A DNA stretch of 64,000 nucleotides from Conus ventricosus. Taxonomy: Eukaryota > Mollusca > Gastropoda > Neogastropoda > Conidae. Made by a program: the position numbers and the translations under genes. Numbering within the stretch: position 1 is the first letter of the stretch; the number at the start of each line of letters is the position of its first letter. The stretch covers positions 12,001,711-12,065,710 of the forward strand of contig CM031601.1 of assembly GCA_018398815.1 (NCBI GenBank), written 5' to 3'. Positions 45,232 through 57,100 of the stretch are shown here, in pieces. The notes under the pieces were generated by a model. The model did not search any database. It was not told where the DNA came from and saw nothing but the letters and a program-made list of their open reading frames with translations.

Positions 45232-45851
45232 ATTAGTTAAAAATAAGTTAAGAGGAATCTTAAAACTATCTACAAATTTGTTTTCAAGCGTGTTGCGCTG
45301 TCATCAGGATGGTTTTTGGTTTCCCCACCGCCGATGTTATATAGCGTGTGGGCTCCCGTTTGCGGTTGTTTGCACGTGCGGGTTGGCTGCATGTGTTTTT
45401 TGGGGGGTTTCAGGTTTTTTTTTTGGGTGTGTTCACTAACAACGATTTCCATTTATGCCTGCAGTTGTTTACTATTTCTGGTTTTGGTGTTTAAAGTTGC
45501 TAAGTGTGGTTGCATAGTATTAAACCATTTTTCAGTTAAACATAGGTTGCACCTTTTTGAAACATTGCTGTATGGTGATGCTCTTTTTATGATTTTCCAG
45601 GATATATTGTAGCTTGTTTTTGCGTCTTTAAGTTTCCAGATATATTTGCTCAGTTCTGTTTGGTTTTTATATTTTTCTTTATTAAATGACTGTTTGTGGT
45701 TTGCATATCTGGTTTTGAAGTGGTTTTCAGTGATCCCTATGTATGTTTCTTTTTCATTTTCTGATGTCACAGTAGCCTGGTATACAATGTTATTGTGAAG
45801 ACATTTATTGTTTAGTGATAGATAGTTTTAAGATTCCTTTTTAACTTATTT

Positions 45852-45857
<6 letters not shown>
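45232..45857 (-). mobile_element. Penelope-like retroelement fragment with GIY-YIG endonuclease
   Basis: The minus frame 45770-45453, open further upstream to about 45800, reads VYQATVTSENEKETYIGITE, FKTRYANHKQSFN, TELSKYIWKLKD and a cysteine pair (CNLCLTEKWF). These are the features of the C-terminal GIY-YIG endonuclease of Penelope elements, which nicks the target for reverse transcription. The RT domain is absent. Behind the stop, a hammerhead-like motif lies at 45262-45316. A 36-bp sequence at 45237-45270 is repeated inverted at 45821-45857, bracketing the fragment. Confidence 0.78.
45262..45316 (-). ncRNA. hammerhead ribozyme-like motif of the Penelope element
   Basis: Minus strand order: stem I strand (aaaaaccatc), CTGATGA core (45307-45301), stem II AGCG-CAACA-CGCT, GAAA core with one extra A, short stem III (ACAAATTTGT), a cleavable TA step at 45271/45270, and the second stem I strand gatagtttt. 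Eight of nine stem I positions pair. The stem II base next to the cores is a C/T mismatch and the extra A is off consensus, so activity is uncertain. Hammerheads are known in Penelope-like elements. Confidence 0.5.
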
Positions 45858-45914
<57 letters not shown>

Positions 45915-45916
45915 TG

Positions 45917-48423
45917 GGATAGCATTCTTCTTAAAACTGAAAAGCCAGAGGAGTCAAACTACCACTGTCCACGGTCACTGAGGAGAAACAATCAGGTTTC
46001 GAAATACTGGTATCTGACCCGGAGTTATAAGCTTATGAAGGCTCATTTGAGAAGCATTTATTTCCCATTCACCCACTCAAGCACATACTGTTTGTTAGGC
46101 AGAATTATCTACCACTGCAGATATGAATGCTTATCTTTCCCCATTTCTTCAGTCTAAGAGTAAGAGCAAGCTTTTACCGATAGATACCGATCTTTCGAAA
46201 CCTGATAGCATTCTTCTTAAAACGAAAAGGCAGAGGAGTCAAATTACCACTTTCCACGGTCACTGAGGAGAAACAATCAGGTTTCGAAGTATCGGTATCT
46301 GACCAGGAGTTTTTATGTTAGTGAGTTTCCTCCCTATTGGAGATTGTCTCTCCCTTGGAGACTATAAGCCTGCTGAAGGCTCATTTTGAGAAGCATTTAT
46401 TGTATTTTTTCCCCATTCACCCACTCAAGCACATACTGTTAGTTAGGCACAATTATATACCACTGCAGATATGAATGCTTATCTCCCCCTATTTCCTCAA
46501 TCTAAGACATAAGAGCAAGCTTTGTTATATAATTGAATATTTTCTTGCAGTTATTGCAACACAAGCTGCTCTGTAAGTTGCTGGAATGGTGCTCGGTACT
46601 TATCCTTGGAATTTATTAGTTTATTGTTATTTAGTCCCTTGCGGATTCATTCCAAAGAATTGGCCCTCAGCACTTGTGTCTAAGAGGTTATCTTTTTTTA
46701 TTTTCTATTTTTCACAAGAAAATGTAGCTTGTTTTGTTCCTTCATGATTTCCTTTTGCTTCTTAGGTGGCACCTTTAGTTGGTTTTTTTAAAATCAACAA
46801 ACATACTACGGTATTGCACACCAGCCTTTTCTTGGATAGCATTCTTCTTAAAACCGAAAAGGCCAAGGAGTCAAATTACCACTTCTGCGGTCACTGAGAA
46901 GAAACAATCAGGTTTTGAAATAGCGGTATCTGACCAGGAGTTATATATTAGTGAGTTTCCTCCCTATTGGAGATTGTCTCTCCCTTGGAGACTATAAGCC
47001 TGCTGAAGGCTCATTTTGAGAAGCATTTATTGTATTTTTTCCCCATTCACCCACAAGCACATACTGTTAGTTAGGCACAATTATATACCACTGCAGATTG
47101 AATGCTTATCTCCCCTATTTCCTCAATCTAAGACATAAGAGCAAGCTTTGTTTATAATTGAATATTTCTTGCAGTTATTGCAACACCAAGCTGCTCTGTA
47201 AGTTGCTGGAATGGTGCTCGGTACTTATCCTTGGAATTTATTAGTTTATTGTTATTTAGTCCCTTGCGGATTCATTCCAAGAATTGGTCCTCAGCACTTG
47301 TGTCTAAGAGGTTATCTTTTTTATATTTTCTATTTTTCACAAGAAAATGTAGCTTGTTTTGTTCCTTCATGATTTCCTTTTGCTTCTTAGGTGGCACCTT
47401 TTAGTTGGTTTTTTGAAAACTCAACAAACATACTACGGTATTGCACACCAGCCTTTTCTTGGATAGCATTCTTCTTAAAACCGAAAAGGCGAGGAGTCAA
47501 ATTACCACTTTCTGCGATCACTGAGAAGAAACAATCAGTTTTGAAATGGCGGTATCTGACCAGGAGTTATATATTAGTGAGTTTCCTCCCTATTGGAGAT
47601 TGTCTCTCCCTTGGAGACTAGGCCTATAAGCCTGCTGAAGGCTCATTTTGAGAAGCATTTATTGTATTTTTTCCCCATTCACCCACTCAAGCACATACTG
47701 TTAGTTAGGCACAATTATATACCACTGCAGATATGAATGCTTATCTCCCCCTATTTCCTCAATCTAAGACATAAGAGCAAGCTTTGTTTATAATTGAATA
47801 TTTTTTGCAGTTATTGCAACACCAAGCTGCTCTGTAAGTTGCTGGAATGGTGCTCGGTACTTATCCTTGGAATTTATTAGTTTATTGTTATTTAGTCCCT
47901 TGCGGATTCATTCCAAGAATTGGCCCTCAGCACTTGTGTCTAAGAGGTTATCTTTTTTATATTTTCTATTTTTCACAAGAAAATGTAGCTTGTTTTGTTC
48001 CTTCACGATTTCCTTTTGCTTCTTAGGTGGCACCTTTAGTTGGTTTTTTGAAAACTCAACAAACATTCTACGGTATTGCACACCAGCCTTTTCTTGGATA
48101 GCATTCTTCTTAAAACCGAAAAGGCCGGGGAGTCAAATTACCACTTTCTGTGGTCACTGAGAAGAAACAATCAGGTTTTGAAATAGCGGTATCTGACCAG
48201 GAGTTATATATTAGTGAGTTTCCTCCCTATTGGAGATTGTCTCTCCCTTGGAGACTATAAGCCTGCTGAAGGCTCATTTGAGAAGCATTTATTGTATTTT
48301 TTCCCCATTCACCCACTCAAGCACATACTGTTTAGTTAGGCACAATTATATACCACTGCAGATTATGAATGCTTATCTCCCCCTATTTCCTCAATCTAAG
48401 ACATAAGAGCAAGCTTCGTTTAT

Positions 48424-48430
<7 letters not shown>
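45917..48430. repeat. 630-bp tandem array, about 3.6 copies
   Basis: Modules containing gatagcattcttcttaaaac, cccattcacccactcaagca and ccttgcggattcattcca begin at about 45917 (partial), 46207, 46837, 47462 and 48097. The spacing is 625-635 bp, and AT tracts bound the array. No recognisable coding sequence; short frames recur only because the array repeats. Confidence 0.85.
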
Positions 48431-48488
<58 letters not shown>

Positions 48489-48789
48489 TACATACATATG
48501 TTACAGTCAAATCGGGAAATCAGGCATTCTCCGAGAATGCCTGAAAGTTTAGGCATTCTCGGTAATCCCTGGTTTGATCAGGCAATACCGGTAATGACTG
48601 AAAATTTTCAGGCATTATCGATGATTGACTGAAATAGGCTGTCAGGCATTATCGGAGAATGCCTACCGCTCACAATCTGTGTTTCTGGTGAGAGTCTCTG
48701 TGTTTCTGGTGAGAGTCTGAAAGCATTTCAGCACATAGCCTACTATAAAACTTTGAATGGCTGGGGTCGTAATTGGTTTCATGCCTCTT

Positions 48790-49255
48790 TTCCATCAGGA
48801 AGGTAGTGCTGTCCAGCCATCAACTGCTTGTACTGACCATCGTCCATTGACTGAAAGTCAATCAGGTCAACTTGACACCTGGAAGAAAAATCACTTGAAA
48901 GGATTGGGTTTCACAACAACTCCTTTTGTTTTTTGTCGCTTTGTCTTTTCTGGCACACCTTGCAGAAAGACTTGAAAAGTTCAACGCTTTCTCTGTGCAC
49001 ATTTGCAAATTTCTGTTCAAGTTCCTTTAGAACCCACAGCCCTGATGTGGCCCTTTGCGGTCGGCTGGGCTATAAGCAACATTATCTTATCTTATCTCCT
49101 TTAGAACCCTATCCCTTCCACGTGTCCTGTGGCAAGATGAGCTGTTCTGATCACGTCGAATGTGTCTTCAATTGTCACATAGGAGATCGGGGTTTCAGCA
49201 GGTGACTTTCGTTTCTTTATCAGCTTGTCCATGTGCCCACATCGAAGGATTTCAT
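48790..49255 (-). pseudogene. integrase N-terminal region (Ginger/KRBA2-like), broken
   Basis: From 49255 downward the frame reads IEDTFDVIRTAHLATGH, the His pair of an H2C2 zinc domain. A 62-bp LINE tail interrupts it (49036-49097). It resumes with LEQKFANVHRESVELF, the Cys pair KSFCKVCQKRQ and the first core aspartate region QVDLIDFQSM at about 48870. A stop lies between the zinc domain and the core, and the rest of the core is missing. Close similarity is expected to integrases of Ginger-type transposons and host genes derived from them. Confidence 0.7.
49036..49097 (+). mobile_element. 62-bp LINE-tail insertion with 12-bp duplication
   Basis: Sequence acagccctgatgtggccctt, then tgcggtcggctgggctataa, ending in (ttatc) repeats. 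It is bracketed by CCTTTAGAACCC at 49024-49035 and 49098-49109. It equals the 3' tail of the Nimb-like LINE at 17018-17072, so it is an extremely 5'-truncated LINE copy or a tail-only SINE. Confidence 0.85.
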
Positions 49256-49318
49256 ACCTGATTCAAAATCAAGAGATCATTATTTTATTATCTGTATCTG
49301 CGCGTGTGTGCGTGTGTG

Positions 49319-49320
49319 TG

Positions 49321-49364
<44 letters not shown>

Positions 49365-49630
49365 GAGAGAAGTGATAAAATTCTTGATGCAAGGAAAAGC
49401 GAGAACAAGGAGAACAAAAATGAAAATGGGAAACAAAAGTAGGCCTATGGGACATGTGCGCAGAGAGAGACAGAGAGAGAGAAAGAGAGTCAGTTAGTCA
49501 GTCGCAGAGAGAGAGATACATACATCGAGACAGACAAACAGTGACAGAGAGAAGTGACAGAGAGAGACAGAGACAGACAGAAAGACAGATTTGAGAGAGA
49601 GGGAGGAACGAGAGAGAGAGAGAGAGAGGA
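49319..49630. repeat. TG and GA microsatellites
   Basis: (TG)n at about 49319-49362, then GA-rich repeats to 49630, just before the LTR element. Confidence 0.9.
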
Positions 49631-49651
49631 GTCTACTTACTTCGAAAACAG

Positions 49652-52600
49652 TGTCACGTGGGTGATGTCACGTGGTAATTGTTCAAGGGAAACGCTATGC
49701 TCAATCCCAACTCAATCGCGCTAACCACACAAACATCAAACTCAAACACGGAAATCGAGTACAAAAAAAAACTGAAACTTTACTGTCACAAAAAAAACAG
49801 ATGTTCACAACATGTTTACATACATATATAAGGATGGGTATACATTTATAACTTCAAAAGGGATGTAAATAAATGGAAGGGACACACACACCACGCGTAC
49901 ACACACCCACACACGCACTCACACACACACACACACATACCCACACACACGCAAAATAATCGAATCCCTCTCCACTAACATTCACGCCCCGGCCGGATTC
50001 TGGGTGGGGCCAGAAGGTAAGGTAAAGCCGGAATGCAATCAAAGGGTCAAGGGAGCTTAAAAAAAACAGGAATGCTTGCCAAAAACTGATCCTCGAAAAT
50101 TAAAATAGGGATGATCAGGATTGCCAAGATACAAATCAAGGACAACAACCTGTGGATGAGACAGGATTACGGTTCGGAAGGAGACATTTTAGCACTAGAT
50201 CATTAAATAAGCGAGGCCAAAACAGAGGGGAGCGTCTTGGGCAATACCCTTAGAATGGGGTAGTATACTGGGGAAGTTCAACTGCTAAGGGCTGTAACAA
50301 ACATCCAACATTAATTTCACTCTTTTTTTTAAACGCTAACAGACAAAGGGACAGTTCATCACAGAAAGATTGATAAACAATGCATGGTTACACTTGACGA
50401 CATAGATAAACTGGACCTGCACAAAAAAAACAAACACCATACAGCGGCGACAAACCCTGGAAAGCATGTATATGTGGAAATGCCCAACACAACATTCATG
50501 TCAGGCAAACATAGCTATAATAGAATATTACAGCGCTCTGCTGACAAAACTGATTTAAAGCCTGTCCTTTATCTCTGCAATAAAACGTGGATGCCAGACT
50601 TACGGACCGATCCCCCCAAAGCCTCAACCGTGTGACAGTCCTGTGCGGGTCCAGCGAGGAAGAGGGCGCGTTGTCCGTCGGATGCACACCACGACAGGAT
50701 CGCGTCCTTTCTCCTTCCAAGGAGATACAGTTACACACAAAGAGACCACGAAGGTCCGAAGATGAAGGAGAAATACACTCCAGTCAGGCACACAGGTGTG
50801 GCGGCCGTCCAACACCTGTACACAACAGGTAGGGCAGTGACACCAGCGACCCACGAAGCTGTAGTGGTAGAGAGTGGGGTCGCCGGCGCAACACAAATGC
50901 AGGGTCAGGCTGAAAGTCCTCTCTCCCAAAGATGGTGCACGGCAGCAGGTGCGTCCTCGTTCCGACCCCGGGGCGAGGAGTCCTTGCGGGTTCCCGGGAG
51001 AGGGGGCGAGGAGGGGGAAGGGCTGAAGACTGGGAGAGGAAAGGGGAGGGACGATGTGGGCGAAGCAGAAGATGGAGGTAGTTGGGTCAAGCCGTGGTCG
51101 CAGCAGCAGCTGCGTACCGGTGGCTGCAACAGCAGAAACCGGAAGGGCGCGCGAGACCCGCTACAGATGCAAGGTCAGCGGCAGCAGCAGCGGCACACAG
51201 GTAGGTCAGCCACTGGTGAGGGAAGGAGGAAAAAAACCACCAAGGAGAGAAGTAGAAGAACAAGAACAAGATCCTTTAAGAAGAAGTGTAGAAGCAGAAG
51301 TCCTGGAAAACACACAAAAGATGGTTTCCCATATAAAATGGTTGCAAAGCAAAAAACCCGTAAGCAGACATCCATTACCGAGAGCAACAAGGACAGGCAC
51401 TGGCAGAGCGCTGGCTAATTACAGTTCTCAAATAGAATTAAATACATTTCCCCCGGTTCAGACATTTTGTCTACATAATATTTCCAATACACGTTCACTA
51501 CCGTTTATGTCAAACACCCCGGGGTGGGCTCTCTTGAATTAAAAAAAAAACGAATCATCTCCTCGGGACAAACTCTTTGCTGTTAACAAAGGCCGGAAGC
51601 ATTAACAGCGCCACATAAACTTATGGGCGCTCTAAATATTTACAAAAATGACAACAAAAATGGTAAGAAAAAACCCAAGTCCTGAACACACGCATTTACA
51701 AGTGACGACCACTAACACACAAAACACGTGTGGAGAAAACACATGACCGGAATGCGGTACAGGCACGCGACAACACACAGAACACAGCAACACTACATAT
51801 TTGGAGGGGAAAATGGATAACACGCCCTACTGCTGTAAAATGAAAAATAAAATGGCCTAGAAGTAAACGAATAATTATAAAGTTGGTATACACGAAAAGG
51901 TAATATGATAAACGAAAATAATACTCAAACACAACAAAATAAATATTGAAAGAATTAAAGTAATAGCTGGGAGGAAAACCAATTCTTTAAAATAGATTTG
52001 GAAATAAATAAATAATAAAAGAAAAAAAATATGAACTAACTACGCAATGTACTCACCAACTAGACTTGTGAAAGGGACTCCTTGAGGAGCCGGAATAGTA
52101 AGCCTGCACGGCTCGTATCCCCGGTCAGGGCCTAAAAGTTTAGAAAAAAAAAACAGGCTCTGCCTCCAAGTGAATCAGGGATTCACGACTGTCGATATGG
52201 TCACAGGAATATAACAAAAAGCTGGACAAGACGACAGCACTCCTATGGAGTACAATAGTTTGGTTCAACCCAAAGGTAAAAACCTGATGCCAAGAGCCCG
52301 GAGATATGGATCTCCCAAAAAAAAATGCAACGCAGTTTCCTCAAAGGCGAAACGGTGGTGGCTCCCGAGGGATATGGATCCCTCACAAAAATACAGTTAC
52401 AAGGAAAACCTGCATGCATAAGGCTTGCACGACACGTTATCTTTCCTCCCACTCTCCCAACCCAATCTCGACTGCCTCGGTCGGTTTCAAAAAAAAACCT
52501 GATCGGCAGGTGAGAGGAGGCTCACTCAGCCTACGTTTAACCCCACGTGCAACCGAGTCCACACGGAAAACACATGACAATGCAGGATGGAAGGTGGGCT

Positions 52601-52759
52601 GCAGAGAGTTTAAAAGCTAAAATAAAAGTTTTTTTTTTTTTAAGACACAAGACACTCTGCTTAAGGTTACATTTTAACCAAACTAACCCCTACACAAATT
52701 CTTCCCTCTGGACAAAACGGACCTTGAACATGACAGTTGGAAACATGCAGTGCGTGACA
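49652..52759 (-). repeat. LTR of element 2 (3' LTR in its orientation)
   Basis: A 3108-bp direct repeat of 57122-60222. Very long for an animal Ty3/Gypsy LTR. It contains a CA microsatellite (about 49885-49950) and a purine-rich stretch (about 50980-51330). I see no retroelement protein within it. Confidence 0.92.
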
Positions 52760-52771
52760 CACCCCCCACCC
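52760..52771 (-). promoter_or_regulatory. polypurine tract of element 2
   Basis: On the minus strand the purine run agggtggggggtg directly precedes the TGTCAC of the 3' LTR, the expected site for plus-strand priming. Confidence 0.7.
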
Positions 52772-52935
52772 TAAAAGCTCGGTACTAATGAGGTACCAGC
52801 TACCCAACCTGTCCCATGTTCAAAGGTACATTGCAAAGTAGAAAACGAGAAGAAAAAAAAAACATCACAAATCACGGTCCATAATACACACAGCTCAGCG
52901 AATCTCCCGGTCAGCACCGAAGAACAGGAAACAGC

Positions 52936-52985
52936 CTATGTCTCCATCCTACTAAGAAAATCCGCCTCTACATTGTCCTTGCCAG
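52936..52985 (-). pseudogene. RNase H terminal tail after a large deletion
   Basis: The minus frame reads GKDNVEADFLSRMET then stop, the usual end of Ty3/Gypsy RNase H. It begins exactly where the integrase C-terminal text NKLQLAWQG (other frame) ends. The shared bases tggcaagg at 52978-52985 look like the deletion junction. Confidence 0.7.
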
Positions 52986-54100
52986 GCTAACTGGAGCTTG
53001 TTATGCATGGACGGAGGAGAAGGAGCACCTCATCTCTGGTTCGAACCACCGTTCACGAGCCTTCTTATCAAAGATCCGTTTATCCCTCTCCTGAGCTCGC
53101 TTGAGATGAGATGAAGCCAGTTCGCAGGTCTCTGCAATCCTGTTCCTCAAGTCAAGCCATATGCGACTTCTGTCTGTTTTTCTCCTCGGTTTCTCTTGTG
53201 TCCACATGCTCTTCAATACGGACATTGGCCCCCTTACCGTTCGTCCGTACAACAATTTCAAAAGGAGAAAAACGCATGGTCTCCTGTGGCACTTCACGGT
53301 AAGCAAAGAGGACACCTGGATGTATCTATCCCACTCCTCGGTTGCTCTTGGCAGAGTCGCTTCAACATTTGTTTCAGTGTGGCATTAAAACGTTCGACCA
53401 GACCGTTTGCTTGCGCATGATAGGGGTCGTGGTCAACCGATGTATGTTGAGTAAGCGGGAAGACCTCGTGCATAACCTCCGACATAATTGTGTCCCTTGG
53501 TCGGAAAGTACTTGGTCTGGAATTCCAGTCGCGGTCCACATGCCCCAAAGTGCTTCGGCGACAGTTGGAGCATCTATGGACTTCAGAGAAACTGCTTCGG
53601 GGTATCTCGTGGCATAATCCACCATGACGAGGATGTACCGATGCCCTCGAACTGAAGCTGGGATGATGGGCCCCACTAAGTCCACTCCTACCTTAGAGAA
53701 TGGTGTTCGTACTAGTGGCACCTTCCCTAGAGGAACTCTTGTGTTGTAGCCTTTGGGTGTTGTTCGTTGGCACACGTCACAAGAGCGGCAATACTGTCGC
53801 ACATCTTTCTCCATGCCAGGCCAGTAGAATTCTTGCCTGATCCTCTCGAGTCTTCTTGACCCCTAAATGTCCAGCCATGGGGGAATCGTGTCCCAACTGT
53901 AGGACATTGTCGCGGAGAGTGCGAGGCACAACCAACTGTTCGAGCTTCTGGTTCTTCCCCTCAAAAGTTCGCTTGAGAACGCCTTTCCTCTTGGTGAACA
54001 GAGTCTGCCCAGCTCCCCGCCGAATCGGTGGGGCTTCCAAGTTCTTCGCACCTGATTGAGGGTAGGATCACGTTGCTGTAGATCCTTCACCTTGTCGGGG
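52978..54100 (-). pseudogene. integrase of LTR element 2
   Basis: From about 54100 downward: a linker (VKDLQQRDPTLNQVRRTW), then the H2C2 zinc domain (LGHDSPMAGHLGVKKT, then CRSCDVCQRT). The catalytic core has the first Asp (KVGVDLVGPI, about 53680), second Asp (VLSDQGTQ, about 53500) and Glu (NGLVERFNATLKQ, about 53392). A C-terminal part follows (RWFEPEM, then NKLQLAWQG) and is cut at the WQG of the expected WQGPY module. All core residues remain, but four or five frame changes occur. It would join element cDNA to host DNA. Confidence 0.82.
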
Positions 54101-54470
54101 TCCACATCGCCACGCGCTCATCTTGAGTGGCCTCAATAGCGGTTTGAGGGGCTCTTGCTTCTGTTGGGCACGAGTGGTTGCCATCCTTGCACAGGCTTGA
54201 AGAGGTAGGTCAGTGGAGATGTCCCGAATTGTCCCATCCTCGAACTTCACCACGTTACCTATCAGCAAGGGATATGCAGGCTTGTCCACGCCGATCGCCC
54301 AAACCGTGCCCTCAAATATGGAGTCGACTACGGATCAGTGCAGTGGGCCGCTTGGACTTGAAATCCTGCCTCAATACCTGACACCTCACACATGGGTCCC
54401 AGTTCAGCCTCAGAAGGGATCAGACTCTGGTCAACAAAGATTGCTGATGCACCAGAATCCCTAATGGCAT
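54100..54470 (-). pseudogene. protease and downstream linker of LTR element 2
   Basis: The aspartic protease active site reads DAIRDSGASAIFVDQSL (Asp at about 54459), continuous with gag upstream. It is followed by text with KPAYPLLIGN (about 54285) and MATTRAQQKQEP. The linker then leads straight to the integrase with no RT between. In usual Ty3/Gypsy order RT would follow here. Confidence 0.72.
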
Positions 54471-55160
54471 CTACGACATCACCCTGAACCACGGATGCGA
54501 ATGTGGGGAACTCTGGTTCGCCTGACAGGGGTGATGCTCCATGTGCCACAGACTCCTGATCCAGCCTCACAAATTGAACAGCTGCTCTCAGCTTGGGGCA
54601 CACATTTCTCAAGTGCTCAGTAGATCCACACTGAAAACACCGTCTTATACTTTGGGAGGACCCTGTTCCTTGACCGCTGTAAGTTTTCAATGACGGAACA
54701 GCAGGTTGTTTCTGGGGCGGTCCGTCAGATGGCTTGGGACTCTTGTTGGGTCTAGCGTCAGAATGAAAAAAACGCCTGGCATCCGCAAATGCTTCGGCAA
54801 TAGTTATGGCCTCTTGGAACGATGCAGGACGGGCTTCTCCCAGTTTGATTCTTAGATCTGCAGACGCTACGTTGCTCAGCTGCTCCAGTAGGACTGCATC
54901 CTGTATGGGCAATCCTGAGGCATCCACCCAATAGTTCACGTCTTCCTTAATCGCTCCCCAAACTGGGGAAGGTTTCGTCTCGGCCCTTGTTCATAGTCCT
55001 AAACCGACGACGGTAGGACTCTGGCGTCATGTGGGAGCCGTTTGCGAAGGGCAGCTTTGAGATCCTCATAGGAACTGGGGGAAGGAATGTTGACCAACGC
55101 CTCCTTAGCCATACCCTGGAGACTCGACTTCAGTATACTGCCTTTTGACCATCAGTCATG
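54328..55160 (-). pseudogene. gag capsid and nucleocapsid of LTR element 2
   Basis: The capsid reads MAKEALVNIPSPSSYEDLKA and, after a frame change near 55020, TPESYRRRFRTMNKGRDETF. That motif resembles the capsid from which SCAN domains derive. The long frame from 54939 continues with NYWVDASGLPIQDAVLLEQL. A CCHC zinc knuckle, CFQCGSTEHLRNVC, lies at 54598-54639. The protease follows in the same frame, suggesting a gag-protease fusion. Confidence 0.78.
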
Positions 55161-56000
55161 CCAAAAGGGTCTACCAAATCCTCGAAGTGTTCAGGAACAC
55201 GTCTAGGTCTTCCCCTGGTTGGAACAAAGGAATGCGGATCCGGGGCGGCTGAAACCCAATGCCCCTTACGTCCTGGGTTGCTCCTCTCTCGCTCCCAAGG
55301 TCATGCTCTCCCACTTCATGTCCTGATGCCACCGAGGACAGTCGCTCTGTCCTGGCTGCTCCAGGATCTGTCTGGTCTCAGCCCTACTTCTCTCAGCCTC
55401 TTCTCTCTCCTGCTGCCTGGCCTTCTCTCTCTCTTCTCTTTCCTCCTGCCTAATCCTAGCAGCCTCTTCACGCTCCTCCTTCTAATCTCTCTCTCGGCTC
55501 TTCTACGTGCCTCCTCACGCCTTTCAGTTTCCTCTCTCTCAGCTCTCCTACGTGCCTCTTCACGCCTCTCCCTAGCTTTCTTCTCGGGCTTCTCTCTCTT
55601 CCCTCTCTGCTATTCTCAACTCTCTCTCCACTTCTTGGCCTCCTGCTCCCTCTCTCCATTCTCCTGAACCTTCCCTCTCTATCCTCCACCTAAGATGATC
55701 CCTCTCTCTCTCACCCTCCTCACGTGGCCTCAGAGGTGCCCTAATGTCAGGAAGGATATCCACGATCGGCGGGCGAAGGGGGGTTCGTTGTACGGTGGAG
55801 GTCCAAAGTATTGGGGGGTAGGCCTGGAGGATGTGGAAACCGTGGACGTTCACGGACTGACTCAGTCAGAGTAGTAAGCCTAACTGGGGAAGGAAGTACA
55901 CGACCTGCTGACAACGTGGTTACCATCCCAGGCGGCGTCGACAATGTGGTTATAACAGTGGTCGTCACACTCCCGGCAGGCGAAAGGAAAAGAGCTCTCC
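55160..56000 (-). pseudogene. N-terminal ERE-rich gag region of LTR element 2
   Basis: The CT-rich plus strand (55380-55700) codes on the minus strand for Arg/Glu-rich coiled-coil-like text (EEGERERDHLRWRIEREGSG and similar) with many frame changes. This parallels the ERE-rich gag start of element 1. The start codon is not clear. Confidence 0.5.
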
Positions 56001-56179
56001 ACAGAAGCTTTTCCCAGACCGGCTGCGGCAGCAGAGATAGATCGAGTCACTACCCTCTCAGTATCCATGTTTCGCAACCCGATTGATTCTCGGAAAGATA
56101 AGTTCCGGAACAGTGTACTAATCCTTGCACTACAGGTTCGACGAGCAGTACACACACAAAGCTTGTTCACGCGCGAGTC

Positions 56180-57100
56180 ACAGTAGCTCGCAAGCCTAAT
56201 GGACCCAACACAATGTCAGATCAATGCACGGTAAAAACTAAATCACAAGCCCCAAGTCAATGAAGTGAACTCTAGCAACAACCCATTGGTAGGCACTGTT
56301 GGTTTCACCGGCACCAAGTAAATCACCCACACGTGCGGACGTCGGCTAATGAATATATCAACACTAGCCTGGAGCCCTAACTCATGGAACGGAAACATCA
56401 ACATAATCAAAATACAGAAACTGATAACCAGTAACGATCCTCAACCTTGGACTACTGCACTAAGTCCTGTTCACACAAAATAAACACTCGTGTATCACCA
56501 AAGTCCTTCCCACAATGTGTCTGAGCACACACACTGTAACCCGCTCAGAGCAGTAACAACGCCGAGCAATTGAAGAGCTTATACGGTATATCTCTGTCCA
56601 CACACAAAGTATTTCTTCATTCAAAAATCAAATTTATGAATTCACTGCTAACGCACCCTTTACACGATCACAAGTTGTACAACTACACAATTCCTAACAA
56701 TACAAACAGAGCCAACCAACACGAACTGACCAACTTCCGTAAAAAAAAACCTATTTATGTCCTAGATTACAAAAGAGAAGAAAACTGACACCTGTCACCA
56801 CGACGCGACAGATTCAGCGGTAGACGAGGCCAAATCTAATGACGGGGAAGTTTCCACGGTCAGCGACTCTCGATCTGTGAGAGAATATAACCTAGCTAAA
56901 CAACTTTCACAAAAGAACAATATAATGAATAAACAGCAGTAGAGGGTTCTAAGTCCACCTCCAAATGTTACCCCCTACTACGCTAGGGGTAACCCTCCAA
57001 CCTCCCACAGCCTATTCCGTAAACACAATTCCAAGCACAAACACTACGCCAAAAACAACAAACACAACAGGCAGCGCAAAAGGTCAAGAAAGGTCACAGC
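56180..57100. other. leader region of LTR element 2
   Basis: Between gag and the primer-binding site. No coding sequence recognised. This would be the untranslated leader and packaging region. Confidence 0.45.

Noticed and set aside
46779..48160. Three similar short plus-strand frames that could be a gene family
   Set aside because: They recur because the 630-bp module is tandemly repeated; each is broken at different points and matches no known domain.
50762..51418. 218-residue plus-strand frame inside an LTR, basic and Gln/Arg-rich
   Set aside because: Antisense to the element, low complexity, and broken in the second LTR copy by small indels. No domain recognised.
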